A stretch of DNA of 64,000 nucleotides, from NCBI GenBank assembly GCA_022497145.1, contig MU385860.1:62001-126000 (forward strand), written 5' to 3'. Positions 33,751 to 44,763 of the stretch are shown piece after piece. The position numbers were made by a program, and so were the translations under genes. Origin of the DNA: Rostrohypoxylon terebratum. Lineage: Eukaryota; Ascomycota; Sordariomycetes; Xylariales; Hypoxylaceae. The notes beneath the pieces were generated by a model that did not search any database, was not told the DNA's origin, and was given only the letters and a program-made list of their open reading frames with translations. Numbering within the stretch: the first letter of the stretch is position 1; the number at the start of each line of letters is the position of its first letter.

Positions 33751-34332
33751 CTAGTAGTACCCGACGCTCAACCCGTTGGGCGCAGCAGAGCCGACGACGT
33801 TGGCGAAGTCCTGGGCGATGACGTTGACGTCGTAGGTGCCGACGGCGACGCTCTCCCACTTGAGCGTGGCGCCGGCGGGACAGGGGAAGCTCTGGATCTT
33901 GGGGTTGGCGAAGCCGACGGTGTCGAAGTCGTAGAAGCCGGTGGCGGCGTCGTAGGCGACGCGCGCGAGCTGCTGGTTGCGCTGGTTGCCCGAGGGCAGG
34001 TCGTTCAGGTCCGCGAACAGGTTGTTGAAGATGTCCAGCTCGCCGGTGCCTTCGATCTGGTCGTTGGACGTCGCGTGGATCACCAGCGCGCACGTCTTGC
34101 CGCTTAGCTCCGCGGGGATCGGGATTTGGTATAGGGTGCTGGTCTCGAAGCCGTTGGCGGTCCGGATCGTAGAGGTGTGGGGGGAGGCGACGTTTAGGTT
34201 GCTGTTTATGTCGTGCACCTTGAGGACGCTGGGGACGATGAAGCCGGAGAAGCTGGCGCGCTTGGTGGTGGGCGCGGCGAGGGTGAGGGTGGAGGAGATG
34301 AGGCAGAGGGCGGCGGCGGTGGCGTACTTCAT
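33751..34332 (-). CDS. Secreted protein with But2 C-terminal-type domain
   Basis: A single exon of 193 residues; ATG at 34330-34332. A signal peptide is clear (MKYATAAALCLISSTLTLAA, cleavage probably after AAP or at the KR near residue 24-25). The mature part, SFSGFIVPSVLKVHDINSNL then GTGELDIFNNLFADLN and CPAGATLKWESVAVGTYDV, follows the pattern of the ubiquitin 3 binding protein But2 C-terminal domain found in many small secreted fungal proteins. Two Cys residues (CAL, PCP) could form a disulfide. Role unknown; often listed among cell-wall or effector-like candidates. Coding sequence is markedly GC3-rich. A TATATAA element lies about 157 bp upstream. Confidence 0.8.
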   Translation of the reverse strand: MKYATAAALCLISSTLTLAAPTTKRASFSGFIVPSVLKVHDINSNLNVASPHTSTIRTANGFETSTLYQIPIPAELSGKTCALVIHATSNDQIEGTGELDIFNNLFADLNDLPSGNQRNQQLARVAYDAATGFYDFDTVGFANPKIQSFPCPAGATLKWESVAVGTYDVNVIAQDFANVVGSAAPNGLSVGYY

Positions 34333-34488
34333 TTTGGATGATGGTGATTAAGATTTAGATTATCGGTTGGAGGTTTGATATTGGTATTATGGATTAAGGT
34401 ATTGGTCTTCGGTCCTGTTTCTGGAGTGTTTTTTGAGTTGTGATGGTGATAATGAGGATCTCTCCCCTTTCGACGATGGGAGCCCATA

Positions 34489-34495
34489 TTATATA
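34489..34495 (-). promoter_or_regulatory. Candidate TATA box of the But2-domain gene
   Basis: On the minus strand the sequence reads TATATAA, 157 bp before the start codon. Confidence 0.4.
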
Positions 34496-35646
34496 CTCAT
34501 TCGCACGCGATTCAACTCTCACATATCATGCCATCATTCTCAGTCCTAGACATTTGGAGGTATCCCCATATTGGTGCTATTTTTACTCACAAGCTTTCCC
34601 GGCTTCCGGCTTACGCTCTGGAGGTGTTAGTTGCTGACATTGACACGGCGATATATCGCCCGTCTCATTGGACGCCTAACATCGCCCGGCTGAGTTGGAT
34701 CTAGACCTTTAGTTCTAGAAATCAGAAACCAAGGAGCTAAGAGAGAGAAATTGATCAGCACTGCCACGGGTGAGGCCTGAGATGGTCTGATGGTGAGCTA
34801 ACAGACACCGGCTGACCGGTGCAGTTTTTTTCAATCAGAGCACGACATCATGGCATTTTCATCAGTGATACCCCGGAAATACACTACATCGATAGCCTAT
34901 ACCTATCTTAATACTCCCTCTTAAGGATAGGTAAGATGGTAAGCATGCGTCTTGAACTTTCTCAGCCTCAACACCATCGGTATGGTAAGCCAGCCGGGTC
35001 ATGTTAAGCCGGACCAACATCCTGCCAGAGGATCATAATCCGCGATCATATGCAGTGCTGGCACCAGTCGGGAGGCTTCATTACGCGAAAGTCCTGCATC
35101 TTGACAGGTGCCTGTTATAAATGGGTATTTTTGGTGATTTTTCTGCACTTCGTCGGCTTCAATTCAGAATCATGGCATATTAGCGAAGCGCGGTTACTGA
35201 GCTGACCAACGCAGTATGGGTAGAATTTGATGGCAAAAAAAATTGAAAGCTGAAATCATGCATACAGGTAGTCTTACAGAATATCGTATTCAATTGTCTA
35301 GTCTTTCTGGGCGTCATTAGACTGGTATAGAAGCGAGCGAGATTTTACGTAAAGAGTAAGACGATTATTCGTATTTCAATGACTCTTCCCCTAAGACAAC
35401 GATTAGTATATATAATTTGTTGCGATTCGTTTCTATGCCACACCATGAAAACCCCTCACTACTGTCAGCAACTCGAATGGTGCTGTTGTTACGCTAGATG
35501 TGATAGGTCAGAAGGCATTCAAGTGTTCGGGGGCGGATGGGTGAGATCGAGGTCGCTAAGCGTCGTGATGAACTGCGGACCTTGAATATGTATAATCAGT
35601 TTTATTCATGAAGTCTTTCTCAACAGGTAATTGGTATCTAATGTGG
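34496..35646. other. Intergenic
   Basis: About 1.1 kb between the But2 gene promoter and the 3' end of DBP6. No gene, RNA or repeat recognised. Confidence 0.4.
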
Positions 35647-38208
35647 TTATCGCGCGTGATTTCTCGATTCACTTGCTTCTTCTCCTAACTTTGCGAGCGC
35701 TGCCTCGTACGCAGCTACTTTCTTTTCAAACGCGTCTTCCTTTTCCTCAGTTATCCGAATGCGTTCTACCGGCTCTGTCCTCTGAATGGTGGTCTCACTG
35801 GCTACCTCATTCCAGAACCATCTTGCTTCTCTATTTGTGAAAAGTGTCCAGGCTTTCCCTCTCTTCCCAGCGCGGGCAGTACGACCAACTCGATGAACGT
35901 ATGAAGCTACGCTTGACGGAATATCATAATTAATAACGTGATCTAGCGACGGAAGATCTATACCGCGAGCGACAAGATCAGATGCCACTAGAACCCGTAG
36001 TTTCCTCGCAAGGAATGATTGGATGGTGCGTCTTCGGGTCGCGTATGGTGTTGTAGAGGTGAGTGTACCGACGAGGTTGCCTAGGATTGGTGAAAGTAGT
36101 AATAGAAGACGTGACAGACGCAGAGCGGTTTCATTTGACTTGGTAAAGATCAAGACACTAGGTAAATCTCTTCCAAATTTGGCATTAGATGGTCTGAATG
36201 ATTCTAACTCTGCGTCAGACTCGGATGCGGAATCAGAGGAGGATGTATCGTCGTCGGATAGGTCTTGATTAGGTTTAGAGCTGAGCGGCCCTAATACGTG
36301 CTCGCTCTGTACTAAGTCTAGAAGGAAGAGCGGTTTTAGGTTAGGGTCGCTGACTTTAAGGGCAGCTTCATGGAGCTTTTCTGGAAGCGCAAGGTCAGCC
36401 TTGCTGGGAGCATTTTCTTGCTCGTCGGCGACTCCAGATCCTTCGAGAATGAATAATTTTGGTCGGCGAAGTTTTAGTTCCTCTAAACGATCGAGATCTC
36501 TCGTCATTGTAGCACTCAGAATCACTTTCCGAACTCCAGATAGGTTAGAATGTCTATGATTTCGAGAATGCATATCGTTGGATTGCAGATGGGGCATGAC
36601 AACATCTAACCACTGCTGGAAATTCTGACCCAGTAGCTTGTCGGCTTCATCAACAACGAGCCATCGAACGAAATCCAGGGAAAATCCGGGGGTACTTTTG
36701 ATGTGTTCAACAAGCCTTCCAGGTGTACAGATGAGTAGATCCACCTTGGAATTGTAGGTGATTACGTGATTTGGCAGGGTTGGGATCTTGTCCTCTCGTT
36801 TGCGAATAGCTGCTTTCTCTTCATCTTCAGTGTTATAACCCTCGTCGCTATCCTCGCCAGAGCCATACCAACTTTCGGAAGCTAAACGCTTATTTCGTTT
36901 AACATAGGCCTCAGGGTCATATTTTTCCTCTCTCTCAATAAGAATCGCTTGTTCCTTCTCCAGCGACTGGCTTCCCATAGAAATTCCTATTCGAGCCCTT
37001 CTCTTCGATCCACCAAGAGAAAAGATCCCTGCACATTGTTCGGCTACTTGCTGAACTTGCCTGACAAGTTCACGAGTAGGGAGAACAATAATTGCACGCA
37101 GTCTCGTCATATGACGATTGCCTTGGCTAATATCTCGTATTATAGGAAGAGTGTATGCTAGGGTCTTTCCAGAGCCTGTTGCGGCTGATACCAAGATGTC
37201 TCCCTGAAATTCCTTGTCATGGCTGGGTAAAAGATAGGGTATGACTGCAGCTTGTATGGCAAATGCTGCTGCATACCCGTTATCAGTCAGCTTCCTCGTG
37301 ACTTCATCGGGAATTGCTAGGTCTTTAGAAAGCCCAAAGCGATCGAAAGAACAAGTAAATCGCGGGGATACGCGAATTGGGTTTGCTAGCCAGGGAGGCA
37401 AGGTCTCATAGGCCGGTTTCGTCGCATCCAGGGTGATTGGTTCAGGTTGAGGTAATGGTTGAAGACCATGAACTTCTGGTACTTCTTGATCCAGATCCAT
37501 CGCACCGCCAGGGTCAGCAACTGTGTCCTTGTCCCGCTCGGGCGCATCTTGCATTTCCGCATCATTCTGTGATTCCACCGGAGGTGGTAGGTCTGGAGCT
37601 CGTATCGACTTTGCGGCCTTTTCAAGCACCGATCGATGCCGTACGGGAATTTTGTCCTCTGTCTCAGTCAACGTTTCAGATTCACTCTTCCTTTTGGCTT
37701 TCTTCTTAATTTTCTTTTCCTTCTTAAATTGATCATCCAATTTAGTGGCATTCTCCGGCGGTAATTTCAGTGAAGCCTTGGGTTCAGAAACCTCTGATTC
37801 CGCCGGAACATCGCCATCAACCGGCGCATCTTGAGCAACCTTCTCATCGCTTACTTCGTCCAACTCCTCTGGGCGAGACTCTTTTTCTTCCCTGGATTTC
37901 TTGGATTTTTTAGACTTTTTTCTCGACTCCTGAGAAATTTTGTCTTCCTCTGCTAATCTGACCTTCTTTGCTGGAGGTTCATTATCGTTTCCATACTCAT
38001 TCTCATTCTCATCAAAGTGGACATGACGAGATGATGCATGATGATTGGATTGGCCATTGGTGGATTTTATGGGTGGAATATATCTAGCATAGGCGGTAGG
38101 CTGGGAATTGACGGGCGGGTTTGATATTTCTTCTGCGCGTTGTGGTTCTGGTTCTGGTTCTGGGCTTGTCACAGCCCCTTTTGGAGGTGGCACGTATCGT
38201 GCATACAT
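35647..38208 (-). CDS. dbp6: DEAD-box RNA helicase Dbp6 (ribosome biogenesis)
   Basis: A single exon of 853 residues; ATG at 38206-38208. The first 270 residues are a charged, disordered extension with lysine-rich nuclear patches (KKSKKSKKSR; KKEKKIKKKAKRK). Helicase motifs follow in order: Q motif FAIQAAVIPYLLP (about 316-328), I ATGSGKT (343-349), Ia LPTREL (376-381), Ib CTPGR (494-498), II DEAD (520-523), III SAT (565-567), then a long acidic insert rich in Ser/Asp before domain 2, V ARGID and VI HRVGRTARAG near 790-800. The acidic insert and the VDEADKLLGQNFQQWLD segment point to Dbp6, which acts early in 60S subunit assembly in the nucleolus. It is divergent from GPI3 across 705 bp. Confidence 0.9.
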   Translation of the reverse strand: MYARYVPPPKGAVTSPEPEPEPQRAEEISNPPVNSQPTAYARYIPPIKSTNGQSNHHASSRHVHFDENENEYGNDNEPPAKKVRLAEEDKISQESRKKSKKSKKSREEKESRPEELDEVSDEKVAQDAPVDGDVPAESEVSEPKASLKLPPENATKLDDQFKKEKKIKKKAKRKSESETLTETEDKIPVRHRSVLEKAAKSIRAPDLPPPVESQNDAEMQDAPERDKDTVADPGGAMDLDQEVPEVHGLQPLPQPEPITLDATKPAYETLPPWLANPIRVSPRFTCSFDRFGLSKDLAIPDEVTRKLTDNGYAAAFAIQAAVIPYLLPSHDKEFQGDILVSAATGSGKTLAYTLPIIRDISQGNRHMTRLRAIIVLPTRELVRQVQQVAEQCAGIFSLGGSKRRARIGISMGSQSLEKEQAILIEREEKYDPEAYVKRNKRLASESWYGSGEDSDEGYNTEDEEKAAIRKREDKIPTLPNHVITYNSKVDLLICTPGRLVEHIKSTPGFSLDFVRWLVVDEADKLLGQNFQQWLDVVMPHLQSNDMHSRNHRHSNLSGVRKVILSATMTRDLDRLEELKLRRPKLFILEGSGVADEQENAPSKADLALPEKLHEAALKVSDPNLKPLFLLDLVQSEHVLGPLSSKPNQDLSDDDTSSSDSASESDAELESFRPSNAKFGRDLPSVLIFTKSNETALRLSRLLLLLSPILGNLVGTLTSTTPYATRRRTIQSFLARKLRVLVASDLVARGIDLPSLDHVINYDIPSSVASYVHRVGRTARAGKRGKAWTLFTNREARWFWNEVASETTIQRTEPVERIRITEEKEDAFEKKVAAYEAALAKLGEEASESRNHAR

Positions 38209-38913
38209 TGTGAAAATGATTTGAAGCTTGATGATGGAAAAGTTTATGCTGTAGATGGCGCAAGGAGCTTTGGATTTTTAGCACCGTTTAGCACGATTCT
38301 GCCATCGCAGAAATTCCGACCGCCTTCCCTATTTGTCATTATCTCTTATCAGTTCTGTATCGATAACCGCGTAACACCTCAGGGTTCCAATTGCCAGGTG
38401 CCAACTTCTAAGGTTGAATCTCAAGTGACGCGGCACAGTGGATGCTCGACCTTTGAAATAATGGATCCATGTCCCTAGCGCTCTAGAAACTTTAGAACTC
38501 AACTCAACCACCAACGCCATCCAATGCGACAACATGAATTGAGATGAATTATCTGATCTAATGAGCCCCCTCGTTTCTTATAGAGCTACTTAACACTCAT
38601 TTATTGCCGTCTATCAGTGTTTCAAATACCGCAAATGATTCTGCCCAATGTAATATCATCTAGTGCTAGGCGCTGGTGATAACTTTCGTGGTCCTCGATC
38701 GTTTACCGTTCCACTCGAACACGTTTCTACGCTTAACGTCCCTATTCATACTTCAATCGCCTCGCCCTGACCGTCGTTCGCTACCACAGTAACGAAACTA
38801 TAACGACCACAAATAAGCAAGACTGCATCATTTATAATCCACCGTGGACGCTTTTCCCCATTTTTGAATATGACTCGAATTTTGCTCGAAAACTGCGCTC
38901 ATCACCCGACACG
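38209..38913. promoter_or_regulatory. Shared divergent promoter, DBP6 and GPI3
   Basis: Intergenic 705 bp between two start codons. Several CT-rich stretches occur towards GPI3 (38,690-38,800). The 112-codon plus frame at 38140 overlaps the DBP6 start and is a shadow. Confidence 0.4.
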
Positions 38914-40400
38914 ATGCCGCACCGAACGTATAATATCGCCATGGTTAGCGATTTCTTCTTCCCACAACCAGGAGGAATCGAAAGTCACATTTACCAACTT
39001 GCTACCAAGCTAGTCGACCGAGGACACAAAGTCATCGTGATCACCCATGCTTATGATGACCGGAAAGGTATTCGTTACCTTACCAATGGCATCAAGGTCT
39101 TCCATGTCCCATTCGCTGTCATATATCGATCTGCCACATTTCCGACCGTATTCTCCTTTTTTCCCGTTTTCCGAAATATCGTACTTCGGGAACGGATCGA
39201 GATTGTCCATGGCCATGCTAGCTTGAGCACCCTGTGCCAGGAAGCCATGCTACATGCTAGAACGATGGGACTGAGGACTGTTTTCACGGACCATTCGCTA
39301 TTTGGCTTTGCTGATGCGGCAAGCATCTTGACTAACAAGCTGTTGAAGTTCACGCTCAGTGATGTAGATCATGTTATATGTGTCAGTAATACATGGTGTG
39401 TTATATTTTCCCCTTGTATGGACCTTCTCGCTTACACGTTTAAAGCAAGGAAAACACCATCTTAAGAGCAGCTCTAGATCCCCTCATGGTCTCTGTGATC
39501 CCCAACGCAGTTGTCTCTGAAAACTTCAAACCCCTTCCCCGCCCAGACCCGAACAGTTTGACATACGTTCAGCACCCACTACCCGCACACCCCCTTGGAC
39601 CAAACGACACCCTTACAATCGTGGTTATTAGCCGTCTCTTCTACAACAAGGGGACAGACCTTCTCACGGCAGCTATCCCTCGAATTCTCGAAAACCACCC
39701 AAACACTCGCTTCATCATCGCCGGTTCAGGTCCTAAGGCAATCGAACTAGAACAAATGATCGAGCAGAACGTCTTACAGGATAGGGTCGAAATGCTAGGA
39801 CCCGTCCGACATGAGAACGTGCGCGACGTGATGGTCAAGGGACACATTTACCTTCACCCCAGTTTAACAGAAGCCTTTGGCACCGTCATCGTCGAAGCCG
39901 CCAGCTGTGGTCTATACGTCGTGTGCACGGCCGTGGGTGGCATACCCGAGGTGCTCCCTTCGCACATGACGGTGTTCGCGAAGCCGGAGGAAGACGACTT
40001 GGTGGCGGCGACCGGGAGGGCCATCGCGGCGCTCCGCGCGAATAAGGTCCGCACGGAGAAGTTCCACGAGCAGGTCAAGTCGATGTATTCCTGGACCAAC
40101 GTGGCCAAACGCACCGAGCGCGTCTACCGTGGTATCTCCGGTGATATTGGAGAGGCAGAATTCTACGGTTTTGACGTTGGGCATGATCCACATTGGCACG
40201 CCACGCGTGGTCGCAACTTTGCGCTCATCGACCGCTTAAAGAGGTACTATGGCTGCGGTGTCTGGGCTGGAAAGCTGTTTTGCCTGTGCGTCATTATAGA
40301 CTACTTGATCTTTGTCTTTTGCGAATGGTATTGGCCCAGAGATAAAATCGACATTGCGAGGGATTGGCCCCGGAAGCATTTTGTTGAGGAGGAGGATTAA
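38914..40400 (+). CDS. gpi3: GPI-GlcNAc transferase catalytic subunit (PIG-A/Gpi3)
   Basis: Exons 38914-39395 and 39446-40400 (intron GTGTGT...TTAAAG, 50 nt) give 478 residues. The N-terminal Rossmann half starts IAMVSDFFFPQPGGIESHIY, contains HGHASLSTLCQEA and FTDHSLFGFAD, and crosses the intron at VSNTCKENTILRA. The second half has IPNAVVSENF, VISRLFYNKGTDLL and the EX7E motif region HPSLTEAFGTVIVEAASCG typical of GT4 retaining transferases. A C-terminal hydrophobic segment (about 435-455, LFCLCVIIDYLIFVFCEWYW) anchors it in the ER with the catalytic domain facing the cytosol. It transfers GlcNAc to phosphatidylinositol, the first step of GPI-anchor synthesis, within the GPI-GnT complex. 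All key features are present. Confidence 0.95.
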
Positions 40401-41932
40401 GTTAGATTTAGAGTATGAAGCGACTATCATTCTAGCAAGCGAGGTTCACACGCATTAGAATAGACGACACGGAATGTTTCGTGTTTATGTCCCGTTTTTG
40501 GTTATTAACTATGGCGCTTTTTGATTCAAATATTCGTTGAGGTATACCGGCATTCAAGTACTCTACTAGATGATAGATCAGATAGCCAAGACTAATCTTG
40601 AAATCCGCGTTCGCATGCGAAAAGCTCTTGATCACATCAGTCCACGAGATATTCGAATAACGCTACTGACGCTTAAACACCGCCTCGTCACCATGGTCCC
40701 CGTTGACCAGCTGCACCAACAACCTTGGAATTCGCGAGAACATAAAAATTACTTGACAGTCCCTACGACGCAGTCGGACTTGCCAGATGTATTGTGTGAA
40801 TTATTCTTGGCTGAATCTAGACCTAGACATGTGTATTGCAGTAGAACGATCGCCACGCATCTATTATGTAATAGAAATCATTAGTCATTTTCCGTACTAC
40901 GCCAGTCACGTGTCAGATCAGCGATTGTCAAAGCCGCCTGTCCTTGAAGGTTTCTTACAAATTCTTCCTTTTTCTTCCCTCTTACTACAACTTCATCAAC
41001 GATACACAGAACACCCACAACAACGTCATCGAATTAGTTTTTTACATTGAAAATGTACTAGCTTCATGTTTGCCGGACAGGAATTGTCCAGAACATAAAT
41101 GGAGAGAACATTGATACACGGAGAATTCATAACACATATAATCGTATTACCGGTTAGTAATCATGTCAATAGCCTTATTTTATTTCTTATTTTTCCTGTG
41201 ATGATCTCTCTACTTCTTGTAGAGATGGGATTTGATGATGAGTGGATCTCATGTCCCTCAAATGATCCTTCCTATGCTGATGTATCTGAGGATGCTTCAT
41301 GTCAGGCTCGGGCTGCATTGTTCACAGATGTATCGCATTGCTGACACTTTAATACATCATAGGAATCTACCTCGTATGGCGATACATACTAGGACGATGA
41401 TAAGGTAACAAGAAATATAAATATATCATTAAGTTGTCAGTGATATGATTGGCAGCTACTTCATCTAAGGGTACGTGGCTGGGTCGACATAGGTCAGGGC
41501 CAAGTGTCTCGCTTATGGTTATTGGCCGGGAACCATGTGGCTTTGAGACATGTTTCCCATGTCAACTACCATGAGGTCAGTATAAGATAAAACCATAAAT
41601 TCAATATGGGTTTAATTTCAAAGAGCCTACCTCTCCCGGATACGCACCTAGTTGCAACGGAAGGATCCCGACAGACATGACGTTTATTCCTCATAATACC
41701 TAGATCCATGATCACATCTATGTGTCGTATATCACAGCACCAAGCCCCCTTTCCCGTGTTAGACATGAGTTGTTTACTTCATAAACTGAGAGCGATTCAT
41801 CCCCGATACGGCCGCACTAAAAGTCAAAGATTCAAAGACCGTTGGGTTTTCAACAAAGTTGACATCAATTTTATTTCCTAATATGCGCCAACCCTAATGG
41901 GCAGAAACCTTGCTATCCAATTAGCCACTTCA
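40401..41932. other. Intergenic, tail-to-tail
   Basis: About 1.5 kb between the 3' ends of GPI3 (+) and the CBM9-like gene (-). Four short plus-strand frames (60-104 codons) show no domain. No RNA gene seen. Confidence 0.4.
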
Positions 41933-42604
41933 TTAAACGAAAGAGACTTTGCCGAAGAAGGGCGTCATGTGGAAGTTTGACTCGTTCGTTGGGTTCCACG
42001 CGCCGAGAAGTTGGTCTGGATAGGTTTCTGGCGACACAACTGTGCGGAAAAAGTTCATCCTCCACTCCGTGCCCGTCGCCTGGCCATCATCGACGTTGAA
42101 AAGCCCTAGGGGAATCGTGGCAGATGATACCCAGGTCTGCGCCTCTTTGTCCAGGGTCGTTTCCGCTGTTAGACCGTCGACAAGCGGCTGTGTCAAGTAG
42201 GAGGTGTCCAGCGGCGCAGTCGCTGCGCGCACCTTCGATTTGTTATATATCCAAGCCTGGAAAGTGACATTGTTTGGGTTCACTTCGAATTCCAAGTAAG
42301 TTTGCGGGTCGTTGGTCCCGCGGTACAAGAATCCCTCCATAACCTCGTATTCCCAGATCGCATCATTAGTCGTCTGGCTGCTGTTGAAGTAATAGTTGGT
42401 TTCGTTAAACGCCGTAAATGTGATGTGAATTGACGTGTCGTCGTAGCAGATGTCAACTTGCGTTTTAGGGAATTCAGCTTTATCGGGTACGGACTTGTCG
42501 TATGAAACGCTTCCCTTGCCGGCCGAGCACGCCGGCACGGTCATACACGGCACGCTGAGGGCGCTTGTAGCGCCGGCCACGGTAAGCAGGGACAGGAACT
42601 TCAT
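41933..42604 (-). CDS. Secreted CBM9-like (carbohydrate-binding) protein
   Basis: I start at 42604, not at the upstream in-frame ATG (42697), because 42604 opens a proper signal peptide (MKFLSLLTVAGATSALSVPC). This gives 223 residues. The mature protein has four Cys (CMTVPAC, DICYDD), many NxS/T sites (NETN, NSSQ, NVTF, NKSK, NESN), and the pattern AEFPKTQVDICYDDTSIHI, YLEFEVNPNNVTFQAWIYN, EWRMNFFRTV and AWNPTNESNFHMTPFFGKVSF. This resembles family-9-like carbohydrate-binding domains found alone in fungal secreted proteins. Binding target unknown; an extracellular or cell-wall role is inferred. Confidence 0.75.
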   Translation of the reverse strand: MKFLSLLTVAGATSALSVPCMTVPACSAGKGSVSYDKSVPDKAEFPKTQVDICYDDTSIHITFTAFNETNYYFNSSQTTNDAIWEYEVMEGFLYRGTNDPQTYLEFEVNPNNVTFQAWIYNKSKVRAATAPLDTSYLTQPLVDGLTAETTLDKEAQTWVSSATIPLGLFNVDDGQATGTEWRMNFFRTVVSPETYPDQLLGAWNPTNESNFHMTPFFGKVSFV

Positions 42605-44763
42605 TTTTGACTTAACAATTTCTACTTTTCCTATGGAGACGAAGCGGCTGGGGAGTAAAGTAAAAATCCCGAAGAGAAGAGATCCTACACTGGGCAAGTT
42701 GGAGAATTAAATATTTTCTCATCGTACCGTCGCGCGAGTCACGCGTTTCTCTCCGCCGCAGGATCACGCCGCCAGGACTGTTGGCAACCCAATTTCCGAA
42801 TGGGCATAAACTGAATCCTTCAAATCTCCAGAGCAGGATTGCGCGGCTGTGTAACGTAGTAGACCTAGACGAATTAACCTGGAGCGGTCGATTCCGTCCC
42901 CTGTCTGCTTGGCACCCATCTCATTACCACGTTGGCGAGATCCTGGACTTCCAGTACTGCAAGCCTAAGCGATCCGACCCTACGGACCCGAGATGAGCTG
43001 AGGCTCGTTTACCTAGCTCCCTATTGCGGAGATCAACACGCAGGATTGCGGGTGTTTGCTCCTAAACGAGACATCATGACCTACCTGCCTACCTATTGTG
43101 AATTGCTAAGTATATTATTTCATTATGACGGGTAGGTGGTAGGTTGAGTTGTCGCCTTAGGTTTGCATAACGACCCCTGTTCCAGCTGTGCCTCTTTTAT
43201 TAGCGGCTTGTAAACATTACCTCATTGTCGCTCTATCACACCGTTGGTAACATTGACTCAGCTTATTGTGATGCTAGTGATGTTTCCTTTATACCTACAT
43301 TTTACGATTTTTATATATGAAGTGTGTGGAGTATATTCTGTTTATGGTTTTGCTTGCTTAAATCCTCTCTGTGATGATATTCAAGTCATACAAGTCACAG
43401 ACCATCAAACAGGGCTTAAAAAAGGTATGCTTGCCTAGGTACCTAAGTCATATAGGTTTTATGTGTATCTCTCTCGCTCATCAAGCGATGCTTGATGAAT
43501 TCGACTAGTTGTCGAGTTTAGATGGCTTGAACGGACACACGATGGCCCGGAAGCAGACATTTACGTGATAAGAAGTCCTTGCATTGGTGGCCAGTGCGTT
43601 GGCTAGGCACAGGATTACCTACATCGGGGTGTTTAACCGATCCAGTATAATTGTCAACACAGGCGGCAACTCGGCATCTGATAGTCCTTCAATCGGGATT
43701 CAGATCAAACTAATAATCAGATCATAAATTAGTCAATAGGCAAGCTGTCAGCCAAGTTCAGCTGCCACAATTCCGTTCACTTCATGGACGGTCACAACGC
43801 CAATCGGAAACTCAACCGTCAGTTTGGTCATGACGTCAATATCGTACGCGGAAGTCCTACTCAAATTACCAACTTCCCAATACCTATGTTCGAAAATGTG
43901 GTTGAAATCGTGACAATGCATGGCATTCTCACATAAGTGGACAGATGCATCAGATAAGTCAGTTCTAGAAGTTCTTCAAGTTCTCTTTATCACTTTGAGA
44001 TTAAGAGCTAGACGTCGCTCCTAGTTACAAATTTCTCATGTTCATAAGATACGCAAGTATTGGTAATTATATGGTAACCTTATATAGGTAACTGCATGAA
44101 GATTAAATTATGAGAATTGAGCAACTCCCTAGTTACAAAGTTGCCTATATGTGCAGTAATAGGACTTGCAATTGTATTTGGCCTTTCGAGAGTACCTATT
44201 CTTGAGTAGATGAATTCAAGTAGGTACTAGTTAGAGAAACGTGAGGGCCTCCTCATGAGGCACCAACGTGACACACATGCATTGAAATCTTCCCACATCT
44301 GCATTACGGCGCCAACGACAAGACCTAATCTATGAGATGGCTTTATATTCACTCTAGCGGTCTTGGTTTGATTGGGTTGCGATTAGTGTTACTGTTGCTG
44401 TGACCTTAGCTGACTGTACTAAGTCATGACAGTGTGACCAACCGGTAAGAGATTTCAGCTATAGATACCTACCGATTATCCGCGAGCTACTTAGAGTCAT
44501 TCAGCCAGCCGTGGTTCTCGGACATCAGGTAGTTCGGAATGAGCAAATACCGGGAGCAAGAAAGCATCAAGAGGAGCTCTTTGCTTGACAGTTGGTGTTG
44601 GGTTGAACGGCGTACATGTTCGCGTCTATAACAAGGGGCTGTTCGCCTGGGTTTTGTTCACAGGTAAAATCCAAGTCTTGTTCATCATGCCTCAACATCG
44701 CTAATCAATAATTACTCTAACTCCGATCTTCTCCAACTTAGGATTCTTTGAAACCAGGCAACC
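42605..44763. other. Intergenic, head-to-head
   Basis: About 2.2 kb between the starts of the CBM9-like gene (-) and the terpene cyclase (+). AT-rich stretches dominate 43,900-44,200. A probable leader intron (GTAAAAT at about 44662 to an acceptor TTAG at about 44741) precedes the cyclase ATG, but cannot be proven. No other gene seen. Confidence 0.4.
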
